Below are positions 1 to 11,460 of a stretch of 64,000 bases of DNA, one piece after another. Origin of the DNA: Gerris lacustris (taxonomy: Eukaryota > Arthropoda > Insecta > Hemiptera > Gerridae); assembly GCA_951217055.1 (NCBI GenBank), contig OX578279.1:26128173-26192172 (forward strand). The letters run 5' to 3'. The notes beneath the pieces are model-generated. The model had not been told where the DNA came from. It searched no databases and saw nothing but the letters and a program-made list of their open reading frames with translations. Numbering within the stretch: position 1 is the stretch's first letter; each line of letters begins with the position of its first letter. A program made the position numbers and the translations under genes.

Positions 1-1130
1 AGAAAAAAAAAAAAAAAATCAAATCAATCACGAAAAAGAAAATTCCTGGGAGGTTTCCAAGATGAACTTCACGACAAAAAAGTGGAAAAAAAAGATGTTG
101 AGTAGGGGGGGAAAAGGTCCCCCGGTGTGGGAAATTTGCTTAATCCGAAGAAAATATGTCCACATCGGGAAGGATAATTTAGATAATTGGATTGCTTTGT
201 ATAACGGAGTTATACGAGGACTTTAGGGTTCCCTTCTATAAACCAATCAGTGGTCAATGGGATTACCCCCCTCCTTGTAATAGAAGGTAAGATCCCTCTT
301 CCTCGGTGTTCTACAGACCTCAAAGAAATAATAACTATTTTACTAACACTCAAACACTTTAAACTAGCAACTCTAATCCTAATCCTAATAGAGCAATAAC
401 ACGATTCAACCTCATATTTATTTTATTTTTGATAGAAGAGAAAAACAAATTAAACATCTCCAAGACTTATTTTTTATATAGTAGGTACAATAGGTTGAAT
501 AAACAATTTTCATTTTCATTATAAATTATAAAATTCAATAGTATTAAGTCTCGCGATTCTGACAATAATATATTTTATAAATTTTTTGTTTCATTAAATT
601 ACAAATACCAATTCCGAACTTATTATTTAAGAGAATACATACGAGTATATTGCTTGTACTTTTATTTGTCTTAAAATTAATAATGAAAACCGTTTTTATG
701 GATGAAAAAGATCTAAAGTTTCAATAGTGTTAGGGGTTCAGTACCCCCAAATTTAGAACTAAATTATTTTGAATATTTATATCAATCTCAATAACATTTA
801 GTTAATTAGTTTAGGGCTTAAACCCATGTAACAAAACTTTTAAAAACCACATAACAAAATAGAAGGTTACCAATACTTTCTTTGCAAATATGTGTTTGAA
901 AATGAAATTTAATTATTATTAACGTTTTTGGAATTATTTTGCTTTTACAAATCCTTCAAAAACTATTATTTAAAAGTATTTATTATTAAGTATTTTTTTA
1001 AAAAACAAAAGTTTATATTTGAATTAAAAAAAGAAAGATCAATAGGAAAAAAAAAAAAAAAAACCAGTGGGGTAGAGAAGCAAGTTGACAAGGGCGCTTT
1101 GTTTTATATAAATGGTTGTGTATTATGATT
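1..1130. other. AT-rich stretch, no gene seen
   Basis: AT-rich DNA with poly-A runs at the left edge and near 1050-1065. Open frames here are short and lysine/phenylalanine-rich, as expected from base composition alone. No splice-bounded exon, RNA gene or clear repeat end was recognised. Confidence 0.6.
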
Positions 1131-1660
1131 GTTATTTATACACATTGTAGTTGCGAGGCTCAGGCAAATATATATACATATATAGTAAACGTGTACAGGC
1201 TGTCCGTTTCGATCCCCTATAGGCCAAACCCATATTGTTGCCGTATAAATCCAGACCATCGGAAGATCTGATATTTATATTTATGCACCTCAAGCCAGGG
1301 CTCCGGGGCCCCTCACAGAGTGAAATATGGACAGCGTTGCAGCGCATAATCGTCGCACGTAAACACGCATCGTCTCTACAAGGATTGGCTGTTCGCGTGT
1401 GACCTGTTGCGATCCCACGGGTCCCCCTCAACCTCACCGACACTGGCCCGTGTACTCTAAACGCTACGGGGAAAAACCTAGTATTTATGCAATTTATTAT
1501 AGAAGTCTGACCAGAGGGATTGGACATAGAACAGACCTGTCCTACCTTTTTTTTACCTATACCTCGATACCAAAACGTTTGCCTGATATTGCCTTAAAAG
1601 AAGAATTGCAATATACCTACACATTTATATACCTATATCATATTTAAAATTAAAATACTA
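1131..1660. other. GC-balanced block of unknown origin
   Basis: This block is clearly less AT-rich than its flanks and contains two overlapping open frames of 131 codons (minus) and 82 codons (plus). Neither frame resembles a known family or shows domain-like patterning, so I do not call a gene. It could be part of an unrecognised transposon. I saw no convincing inverted ends. Confidence 0.35.
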
Positions 1661-1683
1661 AACCAAAGTAATAACTGCCATTG

Positions 1684-1756
1684 GGGAAGACCCAGGCCCA
1701 TCGAGAGCCGTAGCGGGCCCCACGGCTAGACCTATATGGGCCCCCTCGTTTTACTC
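1684..1756. repeat. GC-rich block resembling a transposon terminal region
   Basis: A short run of GGCCC/GGGCC-type inverted segments sits in AT-rich DNA. Such blocks are common at the ends of hAT-like elements in animals. No partner end was found nearby, so this is at most a solo end. Confidence 0.3.
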
Positions 1757-2268
1757 GATTTTATTCGTCATTTTGGGACTTAACACTAATAACTTGTGTA
1801 TTGAATTTTTCAACTTTTATAATAAGTTCTATTTTATATTTATTGTAAGTACTACTAATAAACTCCTATTACTGATAACTGCAGACATGCTACTGATAAA
1901 CCAAAGTAAAATAAACTCATTTTGAAGAATACAACTATTTTACCGCAGTAATGTTAAAAAACCAATTATGACAAATTAATATGGGTATATGAGTCATAAT
2001 TATGACCTAAAATTAGACAAAATTGTTTGAAAACATTTATAATTTCTTAGTCCTCAACTAAAACACAATCTGCACTTAAAAAAGTCCTATAACTGTAAAA
2101 TGTTATTTACGTTCATTTACGTTTTATACAATTTTATTTAATATATTACTAGAGGGCTCTGCCCCCTACTCGCTTCGTTCGACAAACCCCCGAAAAGCGG
2201 CCGCACTTCCTTTTTAATATTACTAATATAATCTTTATGTGTCAGCGTACATTGCTCTCTGAATTATT
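1757..2268. other. AT-rich stretch with a small GC-rich hairpin-like segment
   Basis: Mostly AT-rich with no gene seen. Around 2155-2210 there is a GC-rich segment with short inverted words (AGAGGGCTCTGCCCCCT and a CGCTTCGTTCG run), probably a fragment of a repeat end. Just upstream of the GIY-YIG remnant, 2236-2268 reads in the same frame as far as an in-frame stop. Confidence 0.4.
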
Positions 2269-2550
2269 TGTCCAGCGTCTTACATAGGAGAAACCAGACA
2301 AACTTGGAAGAACAGGAGGCAACAACATGAAGCAACAGTCAGACTTAAAGAAAATAAAAAAGCGCTAGCGGAGCACGCCATAGAAACTGGCCATGCTTTT
2401 GATTTTAACAACACTAAGTTTCTTATTAATGAATGCAATACCAAAAAAAGACTAACCCTAGAAGCTATGCATATTGTTAAACAAGTTAATAGCATTAATT
2501 ATAAAAAAGACTGTAGGGATTTAAATAAAGTATATGCAGGAATTTTGTAA
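2269..2550 (+). pseudogene. Penelope-like element GIY-YIG endonuclease remnant
   Basis: A 93-codon open stretch ends at a TAA and has no start codon; a stop lies just upstream. It reads as the C-terminal part of the GIY-YIG nuclease of Penelope-like retroelements. Visible marks are SYIGETRQ (the YIG half), then R-x-QH, LAEHAIETGH, and LTLEAMHI holding the likely catalytic Glu. The GIY half should lie upstream, but only a few weakly matching codons are left. In this family the nuclease nicks target DNA for reverse-transcriptase priming. No reverse transcriptase is seen upstream, so the copy is 5'-truncated and dead. It differs clearly from the copy near 62 kb, so a second lineage is likely. 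Confidence 0.75.
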
Positions 2551-2758
2551 AATTTAGAATACAATCCAGAGTTAGTGTAAAAGCTATGTGTATGGACAAA
2601 TGAATCTGGGTTGAGGTAAATTAAGATAATGTGCAATACAGGCAGTCACCAAGTTGAAATAATCTGAGTTAGTAGAAATATTACCTATATTTTGTTGTCA
2701 CTTTCTGTTATCAAGTTTTGTTAACCCTATTAAATGTAGAATTTTTTGTTAAACCTTT
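2551..2758. other. AT-rich DNA downstream of the Penelope-like remnant
   Basis: Probably the remnant's 3' untranslated part followed by background DNA. No hammerhead-like core was recognised here. Confidence 0.35.
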
Positions 2759-3427
2759 TTAGGGTCCGTAGGCAAAACCAAGGACCCTTATATTTTCCTG
2801 CGTGTGTCTGTCCGTCCGTCCTCTCACGGCTACACCTTTCGTCCGATCACTATGAAATTTGGCATGTATGTGTCTTGTACCTACCCACATATTTTAAAAA
2901 TATAGCGACTTAAAAAAAATATTTTTCAAAAAAATAAAAAAACTTAAGGGTTAACATTTTTTTTTTTTTTCGACACCGTGAGGGGTATCATATGAAAGGG
3001 TACGTCGAGCTGATTACAAAAATATATAATTCTTTGGATATAACTTTGATAGGGCGAGCGTAGGCAAGTTTGAAGTGGGTGTGAAACGTGCCCCCCCCCC
3101 CCCTCTATCTCGCTTATGTGAAGTGCAAAAAATCTCAAAAAATTCAAAAGTAAAGATACCACTTATTGGAAATTTCGAAAAAAATATTATTTTATTTTTT
3201 ATTGACAAAATACGTTTTCTTATAATTATGGTCTTTTCGATGTATTTATATGGTTGTAGTGCGGTTCAGTGGCAAAAAAATACTTTATCAGAGTGTGTTT
3301 TGAGAATATCAGACCCTTAGAATGGTTTAAAGTAAGCTTTTTAGCATTTTAAAAAAACACTGTTACAGTTAAACACTATATAGTGTGGCCAACGGACCCT
3401 CGCTGTGTGCTGACTAGCACACACTTG
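2759..3427 (+). repeat. Family C interspersed repeat, near-complete copy
   Basis: The head is a hairpin, AGGGTCC...GGACCCT, followed by the TCTGTCCGTCCGTC motif and a 'cgatcactatgaaatttggc' type segment. The tail near 3396-3427 repeats GGACCCT and ends in the hairpin GTGTGCT-gact-AGCACAC. Similar layouts occur at 25519-26228 (both ends) and 48867-49250 (head), with a tail-like piece at 7508-7560. It encodes no protein, so it is a nonautonomous repeat of uncertain class. A C-homopolymer lies near 3091-3103. Confidence 0.6.
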
Positions 3428-5144
3428 ACCAGTTTATTTTACTATTGTTATTGTTATTTAATTAAGTCAGGTGTGTGATGGATAATTAAAGTTAGTCTGT
3501 GATAATATACCATTATGTTGGAGTTTAATAGTGTATTTACTTTAAGAATAAGGATGGTACTTGTTGAAAGTGAGTAGCAATTGTACAGGATGATTTTTAT
3601 AAAAATTGATAATTATTGAGTAACAAAGAATAAAACAGAAGTGTAAATGTATGTTTTAGGTGGAGTTCTTAACTATCGACAAACAGTGTGTAACACTGAA
3701 TGAATACAATTTTGTATAAATATGACATTTCTGGTAACAACCAGACACAAGATGATTTATGTATGTAGGGGTAAGAATTGTTTTCCACAGACCTTCATGA
3801 TTTATTTAATTATTATGTTCAAATAGGATTAATAGTTGATGGTAATAAGCTTTTTTAAATGTTGATTGTATATCATTGTTTTAGATGCTTGAAAATGACT
3901 GTACTAGGTCGAAATATAGCAGAAATTACTCAGAGCAGTATTTAAATAGAGTTTTTTTCATCCCAATAGACCCACATACCTCAGGAAAATATAAAGTTTT
4001 AGGGATCACCTTCATCTACAAATAAAATAATGATTTCGAAGAAAAAGTAAAACAAACAAAGAATGTAACAGAAAATAAGCGAGAAGGAAGATTAAGGGGG
4101 TGGGAATGTTACATAGTCTATAAGATAATTCCCTCCTACATTAAAAAAAAAATAAAATAAAACAAAAATCTTCACTTTTTGAATAGCTTTTAATTCTAAG
4201 GAAATAACTAAACAAAAAAACAATAGTTTGATTAAGAATTTAAATAAAATTACCTCTTACCATAATAGTTGTGTAATAAGATTGTTTATTATAACCAAAC
4301 ATAAATTATTCAATTTAACTTAATAGGTAAATAGAAAGAATCAATCTACCTTTATAGCTTCGCTTCGTTTTTTCAATCCATCCTATGTATATCTTCATAT
4401 TCCATTATATTCTCTAAATGCTGTTATAAATATACGTAGAATTAACTTTGAAAGATATTATCGTCGATATTACACTGAATAACAAATCGATCTATCTTCA
4501 AAGACAAGATTTCAACACAGAACAACGAACAATGATTAAAATATAAACTACATACACGAAAGATGTACTTTTCGAAAGAAAAACGTATAGAAATCAAAAA
4601 GAAACATTTGAATTATAACACACATTCCAAATATAAAGACCCGCTACCCGATTTAAAATTGTTTTCCTCGATTAAGAAGTGAATTTAAAGTAAGATTCGA
4701 CTAAAATTACTGTTGACCTAATTAGAGAAGTAAAAGCAATATGGCCGACGCACTAAAATTATGGGAAACCGCTACGTCGCAGTGACTCGCCTTTTCAGGG
4801 CTACCACACTACTATCGTATCAAAATTAAATAACCTAAAATTTATTATAAAAAATGATTTAAAATAAAAATATTATAAATAATAATTATTCTTCATGGTA
4901 ATATTATATTTTAAATATGTTTTTAGTTTAACCGGAACAAAATATGTTTGTTATTTTATTTTTATTTTTTTAATAATTTTGTTCGCATTATTGGTTTAAC
5001 CTCATTCTACTGTGGTAAGTGAAAAAAATATTTTGTTTATATAAGTTTAAATTAATAAATGTTTAATAAAAAGACTTTGTTTGTTAAAACAAGTTAAATC
5101 AAATGGTATTTTAAGTTGAAAGTAGAACTACAGAATATGGAGCC
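3428..5144. other. AT-rich stretch, no gene seen
   Basis: AT-rich DNA with short homopolymers. Around 4725-4810 there is a small GC-richer patch that resembles unique sequence. No coding, RNA or repeat structure could be supported. Confidence 0.5.
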
Positions 5145-5152
5145 CCTACTAT

Positions 5153-6324
5153 TAGGGTTACCATATTTCAAATCTAAAAAACCGGGGGAAATTTTGTAGG
5201 GGGGTCCTCCACCGGAAAATTTTGAAAAAAATTTATAAACTGTCGCTATCTGAGATCAAATTTTGTTATTAATTTTAATGAATTTTGAGCAAATTTGTTT
5301 TTTAATAAAATGATATGTATTTCTTTTCAAATTGTTATTTTTTCAAAAAAAATTGTACATTGACATATATATAGCTGCTGTACATAGGTTAAGGTTATAT
5401 AACAGATTAAGTTTTACTTAATCTGTAGTATTTTATTTAAAAAAATAACAAAATGAAATGGCAAATATGTCTTATTCTTATTTTGTGTATTGTATTTTTA
5501 CTTTCTCATATGAAGAGAAAATATTGTGATGGCGCGAAAATTCGATTTTGATGGGTTTACACGTTTTGAGGTCCCCTGAGTCCAAAAAAGTGTTTTTCAA
5601 AAAATGTCTGTCTATTGTCTGCCGTCTGTACTGACGCCTGGAGCCTAAGCTACTGGGCTGATTTTGACGAATTTGGCATACATTTTCAGAAAAAGCATAC
5701 CCCGAGGTGAAATCGAGAAATGAATTTTAGCTGCACATTTGGGGGCGCTACCCCCCAAAACTCTGTAAAAACGTAAAAAAAATATTTCTCGAAAACGGTT
5801 CAGACGATTTTGATTAAAACATTCTAAAATGTAGTCCTTTTATATTCAAATCCAACAATATAAGCCGTTTTCCCGGTAAAAATCTAGTTCCTGAGAAAAT
5901 AGCTTTAAACGCGGTCCGAGAGAGGCCGGGTTCGATTCCCCGCAAGTTATTTGTATGATACATTTTAATAAAGTGTTCAATAATAATTAAATGTATTTCA
6001 GAAAACTAATAAACGGAAAGCAACGGGCTAAATAATTATGAACTCGTATATGAGAGTTTGTCTGAGTTGTCTCGGACCAATTGTTTAATTTATTATAATA
6101 ATATATATGAGGTTTTGTTTTCAATTAATTTTAAAAGGGGTTTTTATTTGAAATAATAAGGTAATAAGGGTTACGTTTGTAAGACTAGTAAATTACTGAA
6201 TAAAATTGTCTGAGCATTGTAAAAACGGGTGGTTTTGCCATTTTGGGGGGTTTTCAATCGGGGGGAAAAACCCCGATTAAAAAACGGGTGGTTTCCGGGA
6301 AAAACGGCTGATATGGTAACCCTA
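5153..6324. mobile_element. hAT-like nonautonomous element with TAGGG termini
   Basis: The left end starts TAGGGTTACCATAT and the right end is its reverse complement. The flanking 8-mers are CCTACTAT (5145-5152) and CCTACTAC (6325-6332), an 8-bp target duplication with one mismatch, as expected for hAT transposition. Subterminal DNA is rich in CCGGG/CCCGG words. No transposase is encoded. The interior carries a tRNA-like family E composite repeat (5499-6083), inserted or captured. Confidence 0.7.
5499..6083 (+). repeat. Family E composite repeat with tRNA-like B box (copy E1)
   Basis: The order is: a head hairpin (TTTCTC-atatga-AGAGAAA), TTGTGATGGCG, a GTCTGTCT segment, a 'gaaatcgagaaatgaatttt' segment, GGGGGCGCTACCCCCC, an AAAATCTAGTTCCTGAG segment, then the tRNA T-arm-like GGGTTCGATTCC (B-box consensus) near 5928-5941, and a tail ending GTCTGAGTTGTCTCGGACC. 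No full tRNA cloverleaf is visible. Other copies are listed at 17.8, 22.8, 24.4, 24.95, 27.5 and 30.8 kb. It probably contains a tRNA-derived SINE part fused to a non-tRNA module; that is inference. Confidence 0.6.
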
Positions 6325-6332
6325 CCTACTAC

Positions 6333-6659
6333 ACATCGCAAATCGCTACAATCGATTGTTATATTGACGCCAAATTTCAATATATCCAAATAATGTGTGA
6401 TTTGCGTAATTTTACACGTTTTAACGAATTTTTTTTTGTTTTGGGTTTGAATTTAATTTTGTTAACCTTAATTTTTTTTTGCCCAAGAATTTTTAATCGC
6501 CGCTCCACACCGCTTCGCGGTGCGCTCATTTCTAAAGAAAAACAACCCTCCTGCATATAGATCAGGTAGAGTTCCAAATCGAAATACATATAAAAGAGTT
6601 TAACAGACAAGATATATCGATATATATTAAGTCTTGAAAGCCCCATATACTGTTGTTCA
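6333..6659. other. AT-rich spacer with a small GC hairpin
   Basis: AT-rich DNA with a CACCGC-ttc-GCGGTG hairpin near 6508-6522. No gene seen. Confidence 0.4.
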
Positions 6660-7387
6660 GCCGTCAAGGTATATGTGTATGTTATACATACAAATCTACA
6701 GTTTTCGTCCGATCTCGATGAAAATTTGCATATTTGACCATCAAAGCAAGGAGAAAATCACTGTCTACATAAAATTTAGAAATTTAAATTTTGGTACACA
6801 AGGGTATGGGGTAAACACAAGTGATAAATACGGGGTCATATAGTAATGAATACCCTTTATGATGCATGCTGAAGGGTGCTTTTAAGAGTACAGTAATTGC
6901 TCTTTAAGAGTACAGCAATTGTTGTTATGTACATTTAAGGGGGTAAAATGGAACATCTAAAACAACGGACATCTAAAAGTCAACGTATGTGTGTATGTTC
7001 TTTATACAAATCTACAGTTGTTGTCTGATCTCGATGATAATTTGCACACTTGACCTTCAAAGCAATGGGTTTTGCAAGGTCACTGTCTATATGAATTTTC
7101 GAAATTTTAGGCCAAAGTAATGAATACCCTTCATGATGCATATCGTTGAAAAGCTCTTTAAGAGTGCAGTAATTGTTGTTATGTACAGTTTTGTCATATT
7201 GTCATTTAGGAGGGGGGTAAATTTGGGATATTTGCAAATTATCTTATCAAAGAGGAGGAGATATAGAAATAAGTGGGAGGGATAGAATTTAGATATTCTC
7301 GCATAGTAAAATAGTCTCTTGACGGTAGTTTGTAAACTTATCAAATTAAAATAACACTTCGTAGCGAAGCACGGGTATCCAGCTGGT
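6660..7387 (+). mobile_element. Helitron-like nonautonomous element, 3' end preserved (copy A)
   Basis: The right end has a CTTCG-tag-CGAAG hairpin, then CACGGGTATCCAGCTGG. This is the layout of Helitron-like 3' ends: a short hairpin followed within about 10-12 bases by CTRR, here CTGG. The interior holds two diverged tandem modules about 313 bp apart, matching at 6707 and 7020. Each has a 'gatctcgatgaaaatttgca' type segment and an AATACCCTT-YATGATGCAT segment. The 3' part (7240-7345) recurs at 30700-30815. No Rep/helicase is encoded. The 5' end is uncertain. Confidence 0.55.
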
Positions 7388-7399
7388 ATTGTAGGAAGT

Positions 7400-7500
7400 A
7401 GGAAACAGTGGCACCGCTGCGCGGGGGGCCCGGGAAGTGAAATAGAGGGGCCCCTAAAAGTTTCCAGGAGGCCTCCAAAACCTACTAGTAGGAAATATGA
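7400..7500. repeat. GC-rich transposon-end-like block
   Basis: A CAGTGGCACC start followed by GGGGGGCCCGGG and GGGGCCCC palindromic words. It resembles a DNA transposon end without a recognised partner. Confidence 0.3.
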
Positions 7501-7580
7501 ATTTTTATGACTGAAGAAACCATTGAAGTGTCTTTCTGGCTAGCATGCCGGATTTTTCAACCATGCATGGTTGAAAATGA
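7501..7580. repeat. Family C tail fragment with perfect 24-bp palindrome
   Basis: The GAAGAAACC...CTGGCTAGCATGCCGG layout matches the tail region of family C (compare 26178-26228). It is followed at 7554-7577 by a perfect 24-bp palindrome whose half-site is TTTTCAACCATG. Confidence 0.45.
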
Positions 7581-9438
7581 ATGGTGGTGTATTTAATATT
7601 TTTTCAACTTTGGATATGTCCAAATAAAACTGAACAAATCATTAATCATTTATTTTGTTGACTGCTTGGTATGGATCACTCAAGTGTCCAATTACAATGT
7701 CAATTAAAACATAAAAAACTTCAACTTTGAAGCGATTTTCTGGGTTCTCTGTGGATTTTTCTTGAAACCCATCGGGATACGGAATAGTAATTTTTCGATT
7801 CTCAGTCTCGGTACCGAAATTCTCTCTCAAACTTAATCACCACACCTGGCTGAAAACTTTGATATTAACTAATATTATTTTTAATTATTATTACGAATAT
7901 AATTATTTAATATATCAATCATAAATATTGGCTTCCCCGTTACACTAGCAACATGAAATTCGGCCCACAGGTGCATCTTGGCATTGATGACAACTGGACA
8001 CTTTTTTGATTTTTCACACTTAATATTTTCAAGATGGCGGCCAATATGGCGGGTGACTAAAAAAAATGTTTTTAGTCACCATGACATGTTAAACATCAAA
8101 TTAAAGGTCTTGAAATGTAGAAAAATAATATGCAACTATTACACTTAATAATTTTAACTTAATCGTACAGAAACCGGCGAATATCGTTTTACGTATTAAC
8201 GTGAAGCGCGCCTCACTTGTTTTAAGATAATTCTTAGTGGAATGAACTTCAATTAGTGAATAACCTGCAATAACATGGCATTATCAATCGAATATTGTAA
8301 TATGTCTTGAAATAAAATAAGTGAAGTTTAACAAAAAAAAGTATATTATAATCATACTTTTAAACAACAATTTGTATAATAACTCCAGGTGCCGTCTCAT
8401 TTCACAATAATAAGCAAGCCCGCAGGGCCAAAATTGTGAGTCTCTAACTACTAATCTCTAACTACTAATGGAAGTTTGAATAATTATTATCAACAAAACC
8501 ATCTAGTAAACACAGTTGTTCACATAGTTAATATTATTAAATAAGTGTGTATTAAATTATTATCAAATTCTAGGCTTGCTACTTATTTAATAATAATAAA
8601 TAAATTAAAAAAGTTCTTACATTGAAGATTGTTGTCGGTTGGAGATATCGCCTACTCCCTGAAACAAATAATGTCATTTGTAATACACTAATAAAATAGT
8701 TTTCGCGATCTTACTCTATTATCAGAATAAATTATTACATAAATAAATATAAAGTGGACTTTAAATCAGTCAGTAAGATACATACACGAACACGAAGTAC
8801 ATACATAGCTTGAAAACTTATATAATAGAAAATCCAGTTCATCAGATACCAAACATAATATGAGTATATGCATTTCGTTATGTGACACAGGGTCCGGGGA
8901 AACATATGAATATTCACCAGGCTAATCGATTTAAACCATCTGCTATTTATAAAGTCCCTTCCTAGTTTACCTATTGTGAAATCTGTGCTTTACATCTCTA
9001 TGGTAGAGGGAGGCACGTAAAGCCCCCAGCCGATAGAACATGATACCGAGTCTCTATACTCCTATACCCCGAGAGCACGGTCCCACTAACCTGTCCTTCT
9101 GAATGAAATATTGAAAATGATATTGCACTGAACCTAGCCAACTAACAATATTTCCATATGCATGTATAGATATGTCATCATATCATAAGGCCCGCTTTTT
9201 ATATAAAAAAAAACCCAACCTATAGTTAGTTTAAGATATGTTTGGATAAGAGCACTTATAGTTCACGGCGAAGGCTCAATAAAAATTATAGATTTTTTAA
9301 GGTGCCTTCCTTTCAAAAGATCATTAATTCCGATTGTTTAACTAAAATACTACAGTCCATTGTTTTATTTTTAATTTAATTCACTTAATTATTCTTATTT
9401 ATTTGTGAAAAACAATCATAACAACACGATAACTTTGT
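7581..9438. other. AT-rich stretch; one perfect hairpin, no gene
   Basis: Unassigned DNA. A perfect hairpin lies at 8052-8080 with 12-bp arms (GGTGACTAAAAA) and a 5-base loop. The region near 8030-8060 has GATGGCGGCC-type words shared with family C. Short open frames (62 codons at 7642-7830 and 60 at 8735-8917, both minus) carry no recognisable motif. Confidence 0.45.
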
Positions 9439-9440
9439 AA

Positions 9441-10410
9441 TCTATATACTATAAAGCCGCATGGCTAACTGACTCACTCACTGACATTAATGTTTACCCA
9501 CTTCCAGAAGAGCTAGAGACTTGAGGTTTGCGCCATTCGACGCGCAATATCCATATTGTGAACCAAAATAATTATAAAAAGTTTACTTTTCCCACTCCTT
9601 CCCCCCCTAAAAAAATACAAATGGCCGACTTGATTTTTAAGCTGTTTTGGGGCTAATTGCAGCTAAACGATAAGTCGTATTGGAAAACGGACAACACCAG
9701 CGGTAACTGATTTTAAAAGATCTACAACTTTGGTTCTATGACTTTTTGTCGTACCTCTATCGGTTGTACCCTAAATGGTGATAATTTTGGATTTTTTTTT
9801 GTTTTTATTTTTTTCTATTTTTGACTTTGAATGACCATATTTTTTACAATTGTAGACCGATTTTATTTCTGATTGGGGTGAATAAATCTCACACTAATGC
9901 TCTTTAAATTGAGTATATTTTATTTCATTAGTTCATCCTATTTGCTGAGAACATAAGAGTACACTTTTTATTTTGTGCCGTGTCACGTGACCACTATTTT
10001 GGTTTTTAAAAAGGTGTCGTATATCATTTGAAAGGCTTTGATTTGTACATTAAAGCTATTATATTTATTTATTTTTTAAAAATGTTGTACACGTACTTTT
10101 GTACCGATTTTTAATTTTGTTGTAGGTTAAAGGGTTTGAATAATTTTTTGTTATTAGGTTATTTTATTTATATTTGTTTATTAGTTAAATTAATGCCCTT
10201 TTGTATTGTTTGTTTTCTTTAAAATATAATTTTGGTACCTTAGGCCTTAGAGTACAGAGGTACAAATGTCAAAGTTAATCTTTTATCATGTGATGTATAT
10301 CGTTGAAAAGCTCTTGAATAGTGGATTAATTTTCGTTACGTTCTATTTTGTGGTATTTTTTGTTTTTAGGGGGGTAAAATTAAAAAACTGTTTTATAGCG
10401 ATTTTTACGG

Positions 10411-10441
<31 letters not shown>

Positions 10442-10970
10442 TTAATTTTATTATATGTGCTCTTATATTTCATTAGTTCATCCAATTTGCTGAGAACTTG
10501 AGACTAAACTTTTTTCTGTGTACCGTGTCACGTGACCACTTTTTTGGTTTTTTTATATTGTATTGTATATCATTTGAAAGGCCTTGATTTGTACATTAAA
10601 GCTATTATATTTGTTTATTTTTTAAAAATGTTGTACTCGTACTTTTGTACCGATTTATAATTTTCTTGCAGGTTGAAGGGTTTAAATAATTTTTTTTAAT
10701 AGGTTTTTTTTATTTATATTTATTTATTAGTTAAATTAATGGCCCTTCATTTTTTTTTTTTTTTTTTTTTTGTACCTTAGAGTACAGGGATACAAATGTT
10801 AAAGTTGATCTTTTATAATATTATTTATACCGTTGAAAAGCTCTTAAATAGCAGATTAATTTTTGTTATGTTCTATTTTGTGTTATTTTTAGTTTTGAGG
10901 GGGGTAAAATTGAAAAAAAAACTGTTTTTATAGGAGTTTTTACGATTTGGTTGCTGGGTGTTTTGTTTAT
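9441..10970 (+). mobile_element. Helitron-like element with internal 545-bp tandem duplication (copy B)
   Basis: It begins TCTATATACTATAAAGCC, close to the TC...CTATAAA starts common in insect Helitron-like elements. It shares the 'atatcgttgaaaagctctt' and GGGGGGTAAAATT interior words with copy A. Two diverged tandem units are visible at a 545-bp offset: CGTGTCACGTGACC occurs at 9979 and 10524, with long matching flanks. Poly-T runs lie at about 10411-10436 and 10751-10772. No 3' hairpin/CTRR end was found, so the right boundary is approximate. Noncoding. Confidence 0.45.
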
Positions 10971-11460
10971 TAAATTAATTATATGTGCACTACGTTTGGC
11001 GCATGTTAGATGCATTGTTTCTCCGAAAAATGTTTGTTAGTACCAAAGTTAATTAATACATATTTACTTTAATAGTACCGCGCCATAAAAAGAGACAGAG
11101 ACGGGAATATGTCCGATCTTCCCATCCTCTCCCGTCGCTCCCGTCACCCCACCTTACTCAATCCGCTCTACAACTTCACAGATACTAGCTCAGCTCCTCT
11201 AGACGTCAATAGCTTTCAACTTAGTTTCTCTGTTTGCTATATCGTTTGTTTATTTTGTCATTTATAGACTGGGAATTATAACAGTATAATTAACCCACCT
11301 GATGGCTACAATATCCCACAAAATCCTACAACATTACCAGATCTTACAAGTACCAACTACTATATACAAGTACCTGGCATATATCTACCTGGCCACTCGA
11401 CGGGCAAAAGCTGGCCGTAGGCCAGCTGACGCCGGCGAGTTAACATTATAAAACCAGTGT
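10971..11460. other. Unassigned sequence
   Basis: Mixed-composition DNA with a CTCCCGTC-type repeated pyrimidine patch near 11120-11155. No gene or repeat end could be supported. Confidence 0.35.

Noticed and set aside
1132..1527. 131-codon minus-strand open frame
   Set aside because: It overlaps a plus-strand frame in a GC-balanced block and has no recognisable domain or gene context.
2280..2495. 71-codon minus-strand frame
   Set aside because: Shadow of the plus-strand GIY-YIG remnant.
5925..5945. Possible tRNA gene
   Set aside because: Only a T-arm/B-box-like segment is present. No acceptor stem, D arm or anticodon arm could be laid out, and the same segment recurs inside repeats.
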